A stretch of 12,686 nt of DNA from JACMLD01 sp033761915 (GTDB lineage Bacteria; Bacteroidota; Bacteroidia; Chitinophagales; Chitinophagaceae), in assembly GCA_033761915.1 (NCBI GenBank), contig JANRMC010000107.1, positions 1 through 12,686 of the forward strand, given 5' to 3'. Shown piece by piece: positions 1 through 7,682 of the stretch (positions within the stretch are counted from its first letter, which is position 1; each line of letters begins with the position of its first letter). Position numbers and translations under genes: made by a program. The notes below the pieces were generated by a model. It did not search any database. It saw nothing but the letters and a program-made list of their open reading frames with translations, and was not told the DNA's origin.

Positions 1-627
1 TGCTAATATAAGGTTATATTGATTATCAACCATCATTGAAGAAGCATTTTGCAGAACAATACCGGCCGCATTATTTAGTTCAAAGTTTTCAGCGGCATTG
101 TTAATACTCCACTCATCATTATCAATAGCCGTAACGGCAGCAGCTTTCATTTGTGCAGCCAGTATTGCCAATACACCGGTACCTGTGCCAAAATCAAAAA
201 CTTCCATTCCTTCTATTGCCAGTTCACTCATGGCTTCTATCATTAACCAGGTGGTGGCATGGTGGCCGGTACCAAAACTCATTTTGGGGTTAATAATAAT
301 ATCGTGCTTTACGGCTGGGTTGGCGGCATGAAAGCTGGCTCTGACCTGGCAAAAATTTCCAATAAGAACCGGGGTGAAACCAGACTCCCACTCTTCATTC
401 CAATTTCTATTTTCAATAATTGATTTTGTGTAGCTTATGTTTTGTTGCTGCAATAAAGCTGCAAGTTGCTGTTCATCTAATAAAGCAACCGGTATGAACC
501 CATGTAACGTCGTCCGGTCTTCTTCAAATCCTTCAAAACCGATATTGCTGAGTAATGCAATACAGATTTCTTTTGTAGCCGCATCTGGGGTTATAAAGCT
601 TATTTTATAATAATTGCCGGTGGTCAT
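1..627 (-). CDS. prmA: Ribosomal protein L11 methyltransferase PrmA, 3' end outside window
   Basis: This is the N-terminal 209 codons of a class I SAM-dependent methyltransferase, read on the minus strand from the ATG at 627-625 to the window edge with no stop. PrmA trimethylates ribosomal protein L11 in the cytoplasm. Visible hallmarks are the substrate-side N-terminal domain with NWNEEW (residues 75-80), the family signature NPKMSFGTGHHATT (113-126), and SAM-binding motif I, VFDFGTGTGVLAI (143-155), followed by an acidic AIDND motif II. The last visible residues (NLILA) lead into the catalytic-site region that lies outside the window. Family members are roughly 275-295 residues, so about a quarter is missing. 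It lies downstream of pnp on the same strand, but a terminator and a repeat element separate them, so it is probably transcribed separately. No clear promoter was found. The gene is cut by the window, not broken. Confidence 0.93.
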   Translation of the reverse strand, partial: MTTGNYYKISFITPDAATKEICIALLSNIGFEGFEEDRTTLHGFIPVALLDEQQLAALLQQQNISYTKSIIENRNWNEEWESGFTPVLIGNFCQVRASFHAANPAVKHDIIINPKMSFGTGHHATTWLMIEAMSELAIEGMEVFDFGTGTGVLAILAAQMKAAAVTAIDNDEWSINNAAENFELNNAAGIVLQNASSMMVDNQYNLILA

Positions 628-655
628 GCTGAATAGAGTTATACTGATAAACGGA

Positions 656-695
656 TTGCGACGCAACAGCTGTTGAATAATGCGCTGCTGCTGGT
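656..695 (-). repeat. Dispersed intergenic element, copy 1
   Basis: On the minus strand this reads ACCAGCA, 21 nt, then GTTGCGTCGCAA. It is one of five copies in the window. The core TTGCG-t-CGCAA is a palindrome with one central base, and a perfect 12-bp palindrome CAACAGCTGTTG (664-675) overlaps it. It lies between the pnp terminator and the prmA start. Its function is unknown. Confidence 0.6.
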
Positions 696-700
696 ATCAC

Positions 701-738
701 AAAAAAACAAACCCCGATTGTTTTCAAAAATCGGGGTT
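701..738 (-). terminator. Intrinsic terminator of pnp
   Basis: The inverted repeat AACCCCGATT / AATCGGGGTT (710-719 and 729-738) has a 9-nt loop. On the minus strand it is followed directly by TG and a run of seven T (707-701). This is a canonical rho-independent terminator starting about 20 nt after the pnp stop codon. Confidence 0.9.
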
Positions 739-758
739 GTGGTTGTAAGGTGATAAAA

Positions 759-2930
759 TTATTGCTCCTGGCCATCCTGCGCTTTTGGAGCTGCATCTGG
801 CTTTGGAATTAATACTTTGCGAGACAGTTTAAACTTGCCGGTTTTTGCATCGGTACCTGTAAGTTTTACTTTTACAATATCTCCTTCTTTCAGAATGCCT
901 TCTAAAGTTTCAAGGCGCTTCCAGCTTACTTCACTGATGTGTAATAAACCTTGTTTGCCTGGTAAGAACTCAACAAAAGCACCGTAAGGCATAATTGATT
1001 TTACTTTAGCTTCGTAAACATCTCCAACGGTAGGTACTGCTACAATACCTTTAACCCAGGCAACAGCTCTTTCAACACTGTCTTTATTAGTGCTGAAAAT
1101 GCTTACCTCTCCCATTTCATTTTTCTCTTCAATGTTAATGGTAGTGCCTGTTTCTCTTTGTATTTCCTGAATTACTTTACCACCGGGTCCTATAACTGCA
1201 CCAATAAATTCTTTATCAATAAACAGTTTAACCATGCGAGGTGCATGTGGCTTCACATCTTCTCTGTGTGCAGGTATGGTGGCATACATAGCATCCAGAA
1301 TATGTAAGCGGCCTTTGCGTGCCTGCTCCAATGCCTGGCGCATTACCTCCATACTTAAACCATCTACTTTTATATCCATTTGCACACCGCAAATACCTTC
1401 GCGGGTACCGGTTACTTTAAAGTCCATATCACCCAGGTGATCTTCATCGCCCAGGATATCTGTTAACACCGCAAACTTGCCATCTTTGGTAATTAAACCC
1501 ATGGCCACACCAGCTACGTGTTTTGGAAAAGGAATACCAGCATCCATCAAGGCCAATGAACCGGCACAAACCGTAGCCATAGAAGAAGAACCGTTTGATT
1601 CCAAAATATCACTTACCACACGTACGGTATAGGCAAAATCTCCGCTTGGCATCATCTGCTTTAATGAACGCATAGCCAGGTTACCGTGTCCAACTTCTCT
1701 GCGGCCGGGGCCACGCATCATTTTTACTTCACCTGTTGAAAACGGAGGGAAATTATAATGGAGAATGAATTTAGAGTATTCAGATTTTGCGGCACTTTCA
1801 ATTAACAGCTCATCTAAAGGCGTACCTAATGTTACTGTAGTTAATGATTGTGTTTCGCCACGGGTAAATAATGCAGCGCCGTGTGGAGAAGGTAATGCAT
1901 CTATTTCCATGCTTAAAGGACGTACATCTTCCAAACCACGTCCATCCAGACGGGTTCTTTCATTTAAGATCATGTCTCTTACAACATAATACTGTAAATC
2001 GCTGTAGTAACCGGCCGCTTTCTTCTTAATAACGGGGTCTAAATCTTCGCCCTCAGCAACACTGTACGCTGTTTTTAAAAACGCATTCAGTTCATCGTGC
2101 AAAGCACTGAACTTTTCGCTGCGGTCTGCTTTGCTGTGTTTGCCACGGGCAATTTCTAATAATTTAGCACTGGCAAACTCATTCACTTTCGTTCTTAATT
2201 CTTCAATTTGCTCAGGCTTTTTATAATCTCTTTTAGAAGTAATTCCCTTCTTCTCTCTTAACTCCTGTTGTGCTTTTACCTGAATTTTGATAGCCTCATG
2301 TGCAATTTCAATGGCTTTTACCAGGTCTTCTTCAGAACACTCTTTCGATTCACCTTCCACCATCATAATGTTCTTTTCAGTAGCCCCTATTATAAAGTCC
2401 ATGTCGGCCTGCTCTAACTGGCTGCGTAATGGGTTTATTATAAATTCTCCATTTACGCGGGCCACACGCACTTCAGAAATAATTTCCTGCACAGGCACAT
2501 CAGATACGGCCAAGGCTGCAGAAGCCGCTAAACAAGCCAATGCATCAGGCATCACTTCGGGGTCGCTGCTAATTAAAGAAACCAGCACCTGCACATCGCA
2601 GAAATAATCTTCCGGAAACAGGGGGCGTAAAGCACGGTCAATTAAGCGGCTTACCAGTACCTCATAGTCATTTAATTTTCCTTCTCTTTTAAAGAAAGAG
2701 CCGGGTATACGTCCGGCAGAAGCAAATTTTTCCTGATAGTCTACTGTTAACGGAAAAAAACTCTGACCTTCTTTAGGGTCTTTGGCAGCAACCACGGTTG
2801 CTAAAATCATACAATTGCCCTGGCGCACCGTAACGGCACCATCGGCCTGGCGGGCCAGTTTACCAGTTTCTATGGTAATGGTACGGCCTGCGCCTATATC
2901 AAAAGTTGAACTAATAGGTTGTGTAATCAT
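759..2930 (-). CDS. pnp: Polynucleotide phosphorylase (PNPase)
   Basis: This 723-residue enzyme is the phosphate-dependent 3'-5' exoribonuclease that degrades RNA to nucleoside diphosphates in the cytoplasm, normally as a ring-shaped trimer. All domains are visible in order: first RNase PH domain with FFKREGK (79-85), helical linker (about 150-300), second RNase PH domain with GRREVGHG (409-416) and the phosphate-binding NGSSSMA (446-452), KH domain with GPGGK (581-585), and S1 domain (about 635-706). The catalytic aspartates are expected in GDEDHLGDMDF (494-504), matching Asp486/Asp492 of the E. coli enzyme (D495 and D501 here). Length is normal for the family. The tail after S1 is short, lysine-rich, then glutamine/glutamate-rich. 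It follows rpsO on the same strand after 267 nt and ends at a strong intrinsic terminator. The ATG start fits the usual N-terminus of bacterial PNPases. Confidence 0.98.
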   Translation of the reverse strand: MITQPISSTFDIGAGRTITIETGKLARQADGAVTVRQGNCMILATVVAAKDPKEGQSFFPLTVDYQEKFASAGRIPGSFFKREGKLNDYEVLVSRLIDRALRPLFPEDYFCDVQVLVSLISSDPEVMPDALACLAASAALAVSDVPVQEIISEVRVARVNGEFIINPLRSQLEQADMDFIIGATEKNIMMVEGESKECSEEDLVKAIEIAHEAIKIQVKAQQELREKKGITSKRDYKKPEQIEELRTKVNEFASAKLLEIARGKHSKADRSEKFSALHDELNAFLKTAYSVAEGEDLDPVIKKKAAGYYSDLQYYVVRDMILNERTRLDGRGLEDVRPLSMEIDALPSPHGAALFTRGETQSLTTVTLGTPLDELLIESAAKSEYSKFILHYNFPPFSTGEVKMMRGPGRREVGHGNLAMRSLKQMMPSGDFAYTVRVVSDILESNGSSSMATVCAGSLALMDAGIPFPKHVAGVAMGLITKDGKFAVLTDILGDEDHLGDMDFKVTGTREGICGVQMDIKVDGLSMEVMRQALEQARKGRLHILDAMYATIPAHREDVKPHAPRMVKLFIDKEFIGAVIGPGGKVIQEIQRETGTTINIEEKNEMGEVSIFSTNKDSVERAVAWVKGIVAVPTVGDVYEAKVKSIMPYGAFVEFLPGKQGLLHISEVSWKRLETLEGILKEGDIVKVKLTGTDAKTGKFKLSRKVLIPKPDAAPKAQDGQEQ

Positions 2931-2987
2931 AACTATTCAAATATTAAAAATTCATAAATAAGAAAAGAAGTTTGTTGAACCCGGCAT

Positions 2988-3019
2988 ACCAGCAAAACCC
3001 GGCTTTTGTTGCGTCGCAC
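2988..3019 (+). repeat. Dispersed intergenic element, copy 2
   Basis: ACCAGCA (2988-2994), a 13-nt spacer, then GTTGCGTCGCAC (3008-3019) on the plus strand, in the rpsO-pnp gap and antisense to those genes. It is the copy with the shortest spacer. The sequence continues with TCTTGTACTTTCA, resembling the right flank of copy 3. Confidence 0.6.
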
Positions 3020-3070
3020 TCTTGTACTTTCAGAACAACCTGCAACAAAATAAGCATCCTGTAAATGCAA

Positions 3071-3105
3071 TTATTCCCAACAACTGATGCAGAAGTTGGG
3101 AATAA
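3071..3105. other. Long hairpin in the rpsO-pnp intergenic region
   Basis: TTATTCCCAAC (3071-3081) and GTTGGGAATAA (3095-3105) form a perfect 11-bp stem around a 13-nt loop. No T-run follows on either strand, so it is not a standard terminator. In E. coli the rpsO-pnp gap carries an attenuating terminator and an RNase III processing hairpin. By position this stem could be a processing or stability element, which is inference. Confidence 0.6.
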
Positions 3106-3197
3106 CCAATAATATAAAGTTCAACCATTACGGGGCCGATTGAAACTTTTCTAAAAGTAGTTGTCCAGCTGCTGCGCAGAGGAAGTAGGACAATCTA

Positions 3198-3470
3198 TTA
3201 CTTTCTGATACCCAGTTTCTCAATCAGCTGGCGATAACCTTGCAGGTTATGCTTGCTCAGGTAGGTTAATAAACGTTTTCTTTTACCAACCATCTGCATT
3301 AAACCACGGTGCGTAGAAAAATCTTTTTTGTTAGCCTGCAGATGTTTAGAAATTTGAGAAATACGCTCTGTTAAAAGAGCAATTTGGCCTTCAATAGAGC
3401 CAGTGTTAGCGGCATTACCACCAAATTCAGCAAATACTTTAGCTTTCTTTTCTTTTGTTAAATAAGGCAT
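3198..3470 (-). CDS. rpsO: 30S ribosomal protein S15
   Basis: This 90-residue protein has the normal length of bacterial S15 (89 in E. coli). It binds the central domain of 16S rRNA and helps assemble the 30S platform. Family-typical sequence is visible throughout: GSIEGQIALLTERI (24-37), then the conserved H..D..S.RGL..MV..R..LL.YL pattern spanning about residues 43-71, and a basic C-terminus ending GIRK. It is the upstream gene of the conserved rpsO-pnp pair. A TAnnTTTG-type box lies about 53 nt upstream of the start. S15 commonly represses its own translation in other bacteria; no homologous leader structure could be identified here. Confidence 0.98.
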   Translation of the reverse strand: MPYLTKEKKAKVFAEFGGNAANTGSIEGQIALLTERISQISKHLQANKKDFSTHRGLMQMVGKRKRLLTYLSKHNLQGYRQLIEKLGIRK

Positions 3471-3523
3471 CTCAATTTTTTTTAAAAGTCATCCAGATTT
3501 TTGTTATCCGATTAAATTGGCGG

Positions 3524-3531
3524 CAAAGGTA
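3524..3531 (-). promoter_or_regulatory. Putative Bacteroidota -7 box for rpsO-pnp
   Basis: The minus strand reads TACCTTTG, an exact match to the TAnnTTTG -7 consensus of the Bacteroidota primary sigma factor, 53 nt upstream of the rpsO ATG. No convincing TTG -33 box is seen at the expected distance, so the call rests on the -7 element and position. Confidence 0.5.
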
Positions 3532-3550
3532 GGGGAATTATTTTGAAATT

Positions 3551-3571
3551 TAGATTGTAGATTGCAGATTT
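3551..3571 (+). repeat. Three tandem heptamers upstream of the dehydrogenase
   Basis: TAGATTG, TAGATTG, CAGATTT lie head to tail between the divergent rpsO and dehydrogenase genes. The second unit is identical to the first and the third differs at two positions. The array sits about 25 nt upstream of the dehydrogenase start and about 20-40 nt behind the rpsO -7 box. Confidence 0.5.
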
Positions 3572-3595
3572 TTAAGCACAAACTGGTTAAATTCT

Positions 3596-4603
3596 ATGTT
3601 GTTGCGTTTTGCCATTATAGGTTGCGGAGCCATTGCCGGCAGGCATGCAGCAGCTATTGCCAAAATTGGTAAGTTAGAGGCCGTGTGCGATGTGGATGAG
3701 ATCCGTGCTGCAAAGTTAGCGGCTGATTATCAATGTCGTTATTTTTTAAACAGTACCGATCTGCTGGCCTTACCAGAGCTGGATGTAGTTGTAATTTGCA
3801 CCCCTAATTACCTGCATGCCCCGCAAAGCATTGCAGCACTAAAAGCCGGCAAACATGTTTTATGCGAAAAGCCCATGTGCCTTACCCCATCAGATGCAGA
3901 CGCTATGATGGCTGCAGAAGCAGCTGCACAAAAAAAGCTTTTTATTGTAAAACAAAACAGGTTTAATGAGCCGGTAGCCCTGTTAAAGCAATTGATTGAT
4001 GGGCATAAATTGGGGCGCCTCCTCTCCTTTCAGGTAAATTGTTTTTGGAACCGGCCTGCTGCATACTATCAACAAAGCAACTGGAAGGGGCGGAAAGAAC
4101 TGGATGGCGGCATCTTATTTACCCAATTCAGTCATTTTATAGATCTCATTAGTTGGTTGCTGGGGCCGGCGCAAGCTATAAGTGGTTTTGCCAGCAACAT
4201 AACCTTACCCAGCCAAATTGAAGGAGAAGAAACAGGTGTGGTAAGTATGCTTATGAAAAATGGCGCATTGGGCAGCCTGCACTACACCGTTACAGCATAT
4301 GACAAAAATTTTGAGGGCAGCATTACCATTGCTGGTGAAAAAGGCCTGGTTAAAATTGGTGGCCAATACCTGAATGAACTGAGCTATTTTGAAGTGGAAG
4401 GCATGACAGCTCCCTATGTTCAAAATAATACACTGGCTAACGACTATGGTTTTTATAAAGGTTCTATGAGCAATCACCCTAAAGTGTACCAAGAATTGCT
4501 AAAAGCATTGAGTGGGCAGGCTCATCAATTACCAGCAGCCGGCGAAACAAAAAGTTGCATAACATTAATAACGCAAATACTGGCTGCCATTAATAATACA
4601 TAA
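3596..4603 (+). CDS. GFO/IDH/MocA-family oxidoreductase, probably acting on a sugar nucleotide
   Basis: This 335-residue NAD(P)-dependent dehydrogenase has the two-domain layout of the GFO/IDH/MocA family. The N-terminal Rossmann fold carries GCGAIAGRH (9-17) for dinucleotide binding and CEKP (90-93) with the conserved lysine K92. The C-terminal domain carries LDGGILFTQFSHFID, with H180 and D183 in the usual active-site H..D pattern. The YYQQSNWKG segment before it resembles WbpB/WlbA-type enzymes that oxidise C3 of UDP-N-acetylglucosaminuronic acid in lipopolysaccharide sugar synthesis; the exact substrate cannot be read from sequence. Two glycosyltransferase genes follow on the same strand after 143 nt, supporting a role in surface glycan synthesis. 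The ATG start places the Rossmann strand immediately at the N-terminus, as expected. It has no signal peptide, so it is cytoplasmic. Confidence 0.85.
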   Translation: MLLRFAIIGCGAIAGRHAAAIAKIGKLEAVCDVDEIRAAKLAADYQCRYFLNSTDLLALPELDVVVICTPNYLHAPQSIAALKAGKHVLCEKPMCLTPSDADAMMAAEAAAQKKLFIVKQNRFNEPVALLKQLIDGHKLGRLLSFQVNCFWNRPAAYYQQSNWKGRKELDGGILFTQFSHFIDLISWLLGPAQAISGFASNITLPSQIEGEETGVVSMLMKNGALGSLHYTVTAYDKNFEGSITIAGEKGLVKIGGQYLNELSYFEVEGMTAPYVQNNTLANDYGFYKGSMSNHPKVYQELLKALSGQAHQLPAAGETKSCITLITQILAAINNT

Positions 4604-4710
4604 ACTTACTAATGCTGCTGTTGATTTAATCCAACTGTATTTAATAAATTGTGCCGTTAACTCTTTGCTGTATGCCCACTCATTGCTGAATAATGTGATA
4701 CAGCACAAGT

Positions 4711-4748
4711 GTGCGACGCAACTAAAGCTTAATAGCACCGCTACTGAT
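4711..4748 (-). repeat. Dispersed intergenic element, copy 3
   Basis: The 12-base core GTTGCGTCGCAC is exact on the minus strand (plus strand 4711-4722). The ACCAGCA arm is degenerate (ATCAGTA at 4748-4742, spacer 19 nt) and touches the ATG of the downstream glycosyltransferase. The arm call is tentative; the core is certain. Confidence 0.55.
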
Positions 4749-5847
4749 GGCTTCACCAAAAATAATTTTTACTGTTACCAACGAGCTGAGTTATGACCAA
4801 CGCATGATACGCATTTGCCGCTCTTTGACCAATGCCGGCTACTGCGTTTTACTGGTAGGCCGTACTATGCCGGGTGCTGTTGCCCTTGAGAAAGATGTGT
4901 TTGAACAGAAAAGAATACCGGTTTTTTTTAGCAGGGGTAAGCTGTTTTATATTGAATACAACCTGAAACTCTTTTTTTATCTGTTGTTTAAAAAAGCAAA
5001 GGCTATTTGCGCTATTGATCTGGATACGATTTTGCCTGTTTACTGGGCATCAACAATAAAAGGTTGCCAAAGAATTTATGACGCCCATGAATTGTTTTGC
5101 GAAATGAAAGAAGTGGTGAGCCGGCCTGCCATATACAAATTTTGGAAACGGGTGGAAGGTTTTGCTGTACCAAAATTTAAAAATGGGTATACTGTAAACC
5201 AGATTATTGCTGATGAGTTTGCAAAAATGTATGCCGTTCGCTATGAAGTTATAAGAAGTATTGCTGTATTAGAGGATGCTTCTGCTGCTGCTAATACTGG
5301 TGTAAAATATATTCTTTACCAGTGTGCGGTAAATGAGGGGCGTTGTTTTGAATTTTTGATACCAGCCATGCAATGGATAAATATACCATTGGTGATTTGC
5401 GGAGAAGGGAACTTTTTTAACGAGACAAAAGCGCTGGTTGAAAAATACAAGGTGCGTGATAAAGTTATTTTTAAAGGAAGAGTGTTGCCCGATGATTTGA
5501 GAAAAATTACCAGAGATGCTTTTTTGGGTATTACTTTATTTGATGATAAAGGGTTGAGCAACTACTACTCTTTAGCCAATCGTTTTTTTGATTACCTGCA
5601 TGCCGGTGTGCCGCAACTTTGTTCTGATTATCCGGCTTACCGCGAAATAAACAATTTGCACCATATTGGTGTTTTAACCACTAACTATGCGCCTGAACAC
5701 CTGGCCAGTTTAATTAATAACCTGCTGAATGATGCCAACTATTATCAGCAACTGGTTGCAGGTTGCCAGCAAGCCAAACAGGTGTTTAACTGGCAGCAGG
5801 AAGAAAAAAAATTAATATCGTTTTACAAAAAAACAGTACCATTTTAA
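4747..5847 (+). CDS. GT4-like glycosyltransferase (first of two)
   Basis: This 366-residue protein looks like a GT-B fold glycosyltransferase of the GT4 type, transferring a sugar from a nucleotide donor to a growing glycan on the cytoplasmic side. The N-terminus TVTNELSYDQRMIRIC (9-24) matches the acceptor-domain opening seen in Bacteroidota family members (TNDL..DQR..R). The donor-binding half shows CGEGNF (218-223), KVIFKGRVLPDDL, then NRFFDYLHAGVP (278-289) and a nearby YPAYREI, a typical nucleotide-sugar site region. It has no signal peptide. Hydrophobic stretches such as FFYLLF may be membrane-associating but are not clear transmembrane helices. It ends with TAA directly before the TTG start of the next glycosyltransferase in the same frame, so translation is probably coupled. 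Donor and acceptor sugars are unknown. Confidence 0.85.
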   Translation: MASPKIIFTVTNELSYDQRMIRICRSLTNAGYCVLLVGRTMPGAVALEKDVFEQKRIPVFFSRGKLFYIEYNLKLFFYLLFKKAKAICAIDLDTILPVYWASTIKGCQRIYDAHELFCEMKEVVSRPAIYKFWKRVEGFAVPKFKNGYTVNQIIADEFAKMYAVRYEVIRSIAVLEDASAAANTGVKYILYQCAVNEGRCFEFLIPAMQWINIPLVICGEGNFFNETKALVEKYKVRDKVIFKGRVLPDDLRKITRDAFLGITLFDDKGLSNYYSLANRFFDYLHAGVPQLCSDYPAYREINNLHHIGVLTTNYAPEHLASLINNLLNDANYYQQLVAGCQQAKQVFNWQQEEKKLISFYKKTVPF

Positions 5848-6969
5848 TTGCAACGTGTTTTACATATAATTGCCCACGATGTGCCATACCCGCTGGATTA
5901 CGGGGGTGTTTTTGATTTATACTGCAAATTACCGGAACTGAAAGCAAGAGGCATTGATATTATTTATCATTGCTTTGATTATGGACGTGGCCGGCAGCCG
6001 GAACTGAATAAATATTGCCGCGAAGTACACTACTATAACCGGCAGGAAGGCCATAAAGGCTTTTCTGCAAAGCAGCCATATATTGTCAGCTCTCGCAGCA
6101 ACGAAGCTCTTTTTACAAATCTTTTAAAAGACGAGCATCCTATTTTGGCGGAAGGAGTACACTGCACTGCAATTATGCAGGTGCCCCGGCTGGCTAAAAG
6201 AAATATTGTTTTGCGTTTGCACAACGTAGAGTTTGAGTATTACCGGCAGTTATATAAACACAGTAACCGCCCTTTTAAAAAGGCATACTACTACCACGAA
6301 AGCCGGTTATTAAAAAAATACGAAGAGAAACTGGCCTTGCAATTACCCATATTAGCTGTTGCCCCAAAAGATGTGGCTACCTATAAACAACAGTTTAATG
6401 CAAATCATATTAATTATTTACCGGTGTTTATTCCATGGCAGGAAGTGAAGGCGCCGGAGGGCTTAGGAACTTACTGTCTGTATCATGGCAATCTTTCTAT
6501 TGCAGAAAACGAGAAGGCAGCTTGCTGGCTGATTGATAATGTTTTTAAAGAATTAAAAATTCCGTTTGTAATTGCGGGTAAAAACCCCACCAAAAAATTA
6601 GAAAAACTGGCCCACCAACAAACGCATACCTGCCTGGTGGCAAACCCCGCTGATGATGAGATGCGGGATCTGATAGCCAAAGCACAGGTAAATATTTTAC
6701 CTTCTTTTAATGAAACCGGTGTTAAACTGAAATTATTAAATGCACTTTTTAACGGAAGGCATTGCCTGGTAAACCATGCAGCTGTTGCGCAAAGCGGTTT
6801 TGAAGCGGCCTGCCATATTGCAGAAACACCTACTGCCATGCAGCATACCATTGCACAATTGTATCATTTACCGTTTGGTGTGGAAGAGAAAAATATTAGA
6901 GAGAAAATATTACTGCAGCAGTATAACAATGCCACTAATGCAGAAAAACTTATTGCATCGATATGGTAG
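5848..6969 (+). CDS. GT4-like glycosyltransferase (second of two), TTG start
   Basis: This 373-residue protein is a second probable GT-B glycosyltransferase. It begins (M/L)QRVLHIIAHDVPYPLDYGGVF, a normal first beta strand plus glycine-rich loop for the N-terminal domain. Its C-terminal domain has YHGNLSIAENEKA (from residue 212), FVIAGKNP, and ETGVKLKLLNAL (289-300), the E..x..KLL nucleotide-sugar signature region. The start is TTG at 5848-5850, immediately after the preceding gene's TAA. No ATG or GTG occurs in frame until deep inside the domain, so TTG is the only start that keeps the fold intact. It shares a frame with the upstream gene and is separated from it by one stop codon. The 3' end overlaps the convergent ftsE end by 20 nt. 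Specificity is unknown; a surface polysaccharide role is inferred from context. Confidence 0.82.
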   Translation: MQRVLHIIAHDVPYPLDYGGVFDLYCKLPELKARGIDIIYHCFDYGRGRQPELNKYCREVHYYNRQEGHKGFSAKQPYIVSSRSNEALFTNLLKDEHPILAEGVHCTAIMQVPRLAKRNIVLRLHNVEFEYYRQLYKHSNRPFKKAYYYHESRLLKKYEEKLALQLPILAVAPKDVATYKQQFNANHINYLPVFIPWQEVKAPEGLGTYCLYHGNLSIAENEKAACWLIDNVFKELKIPFVIAGKNPTKKLEKLAHQQTHTCLVANPADDEMRDLIAKAQVNILPSFNETGVKLKLLNALFNGRHCLVNHAAVAQSGFEAACHIAETPTAMQHTIAQLYHLPFGVEEKNIREKILLQQYNNATNAEKLIASIW

Positions 6970-7639
6970 CATTGTCTTCCACCCTTCCTTTTTCTGTTTT
7001 TAAAAGCCGGGCCGGGTATTTATTAATTACCATATAATCGTGTGTGGCCATTATAATTGTAGTACCATAATCTTTACATATCTGAAACAGCAGTTGCATG
7101 ATTTCATCAGATGTTTCCGGATCCAGATTTCCGGTAGGCTCATCGGCCAGTATTAATTTAGGCGAGTTTAAAAGGGCTCTTGCAACATCTACCCGTTGCT
7201 GCTCTCCCCCGCTCATTTCAAAAGGCATTTTAAATCCTTTTGCTTTTAAGCCTACTTTATCCAGCACATCATTTATTTTTTCTTCCATCAGCTTTTCATC
7301 CTTCCAGCCGGTGGCTTTTAAAACAAAGCGCAGATTTTCTTTTACGTTTCTGTCGGTTAATAATTGAAAGTCCTGAAAAACCACACCCAGGTTGCGGCGT
7401 AAGAAGGGCACTTTCTTCCAATCCATTTCTTTTAAATCAAAATCGGCTACGCGGCCTTCGCCGCTTTTTAAAGGCAGGTCTCCGTAGAGCGTTTTTAAGA
7501 GGCTTGATTTGCCGGTGCCGGTTTTACCTACCAGGTACACAAATTCTCCTTTATTAATAGTAATATTTACATCTTGCAAAACAAGATTATTGCTCTGATA
7601 TATATTTACATTTTTGAGTGCTACAATCTGGTCGTTCAT
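6950..7639 (-). CDS. ftsE: Cell-division ABC transporter ATP-binding protein FtsE
   Basis: This 229-residue protein is a complete ABC ATPase, normal for FtsE (about 220-230). Walker A is GKTGTGKS (38-45). The Q-loop is in VVFQDFQLL, the ABC signature is MSGGEQQRV, Walker B is LILADEPTGNLD, and the H-loop is ATHD. Sequence around VPFLRRNLGVVFQDFQLLTDR strongly resembles Bacteroidota FtsE. With the membrane protein FtsX, FtsE normally regulates peptidoglycan hydrolases at the division septum. No ftsX lies next door, so the partner must be elsewhere if the assignment is right; the main alternative is a LolD/MacB-like ATPase of the same subfamily. The gene stands alone on the minus strand, with a TATTTTTG box about 25 nt upstream, and its stop overlaps the convergent glycosyltransferase gene. 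Confidence 0.83.
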   Translation of the reverse strand: MNDQIVALKNVNIYQSNNLVLQDVNITINKGEFVYLVGKTGTGKSSLLKTLYGDLPLKSGEGRVADFDLKEMDWKKVPFLRRNLGVVFQDFQLLTDRNVKENLRFVLKATGWKDEKLMEEKINDVLDKVGLKAKGFKMPFEMSGGEQQRVDVARALLNSPKLILADEPTGNLDPETSDEIMQLLFQICKDYGTTIIMATHDYMVINKYPARLLKTEKGRVEDNATISMQ

Positions 7640-7661
7640 TGTACGTATTTTAAGGCAGCAA

Positions 7662-7669
7662 CAAAAATA
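7662..7669 (-). promoter_or_regulatory. Putative -7 box for ftsE
   Basis: The minus strand reads TATTTTTG, an exact TAnnTTTG match, 22 nt upstream of the ftsE ATG. No clear TTG -33 box is visible. Confidence 0.4.
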
Positions 7670-7682
7670 AGTGTTTCTTATT

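Noticed and set aside
98..331. Plus-strand 77-codon frame with a hydrophobic N-terminus resembling a signal peptide
   Set aside because: It lies wholly antisense to prmA, whose conserved SAM-binding motifs occupy this stretch; it is a shadow frame.
6950..7639. Calling the ABC ATPase a LolD or MacB component
   Set aside because: No LolC/E or MacB-type permease is adjacent, and the VPFLRR...VFQDFQLL region fits FtsE better; this alternative is noted in the entry.
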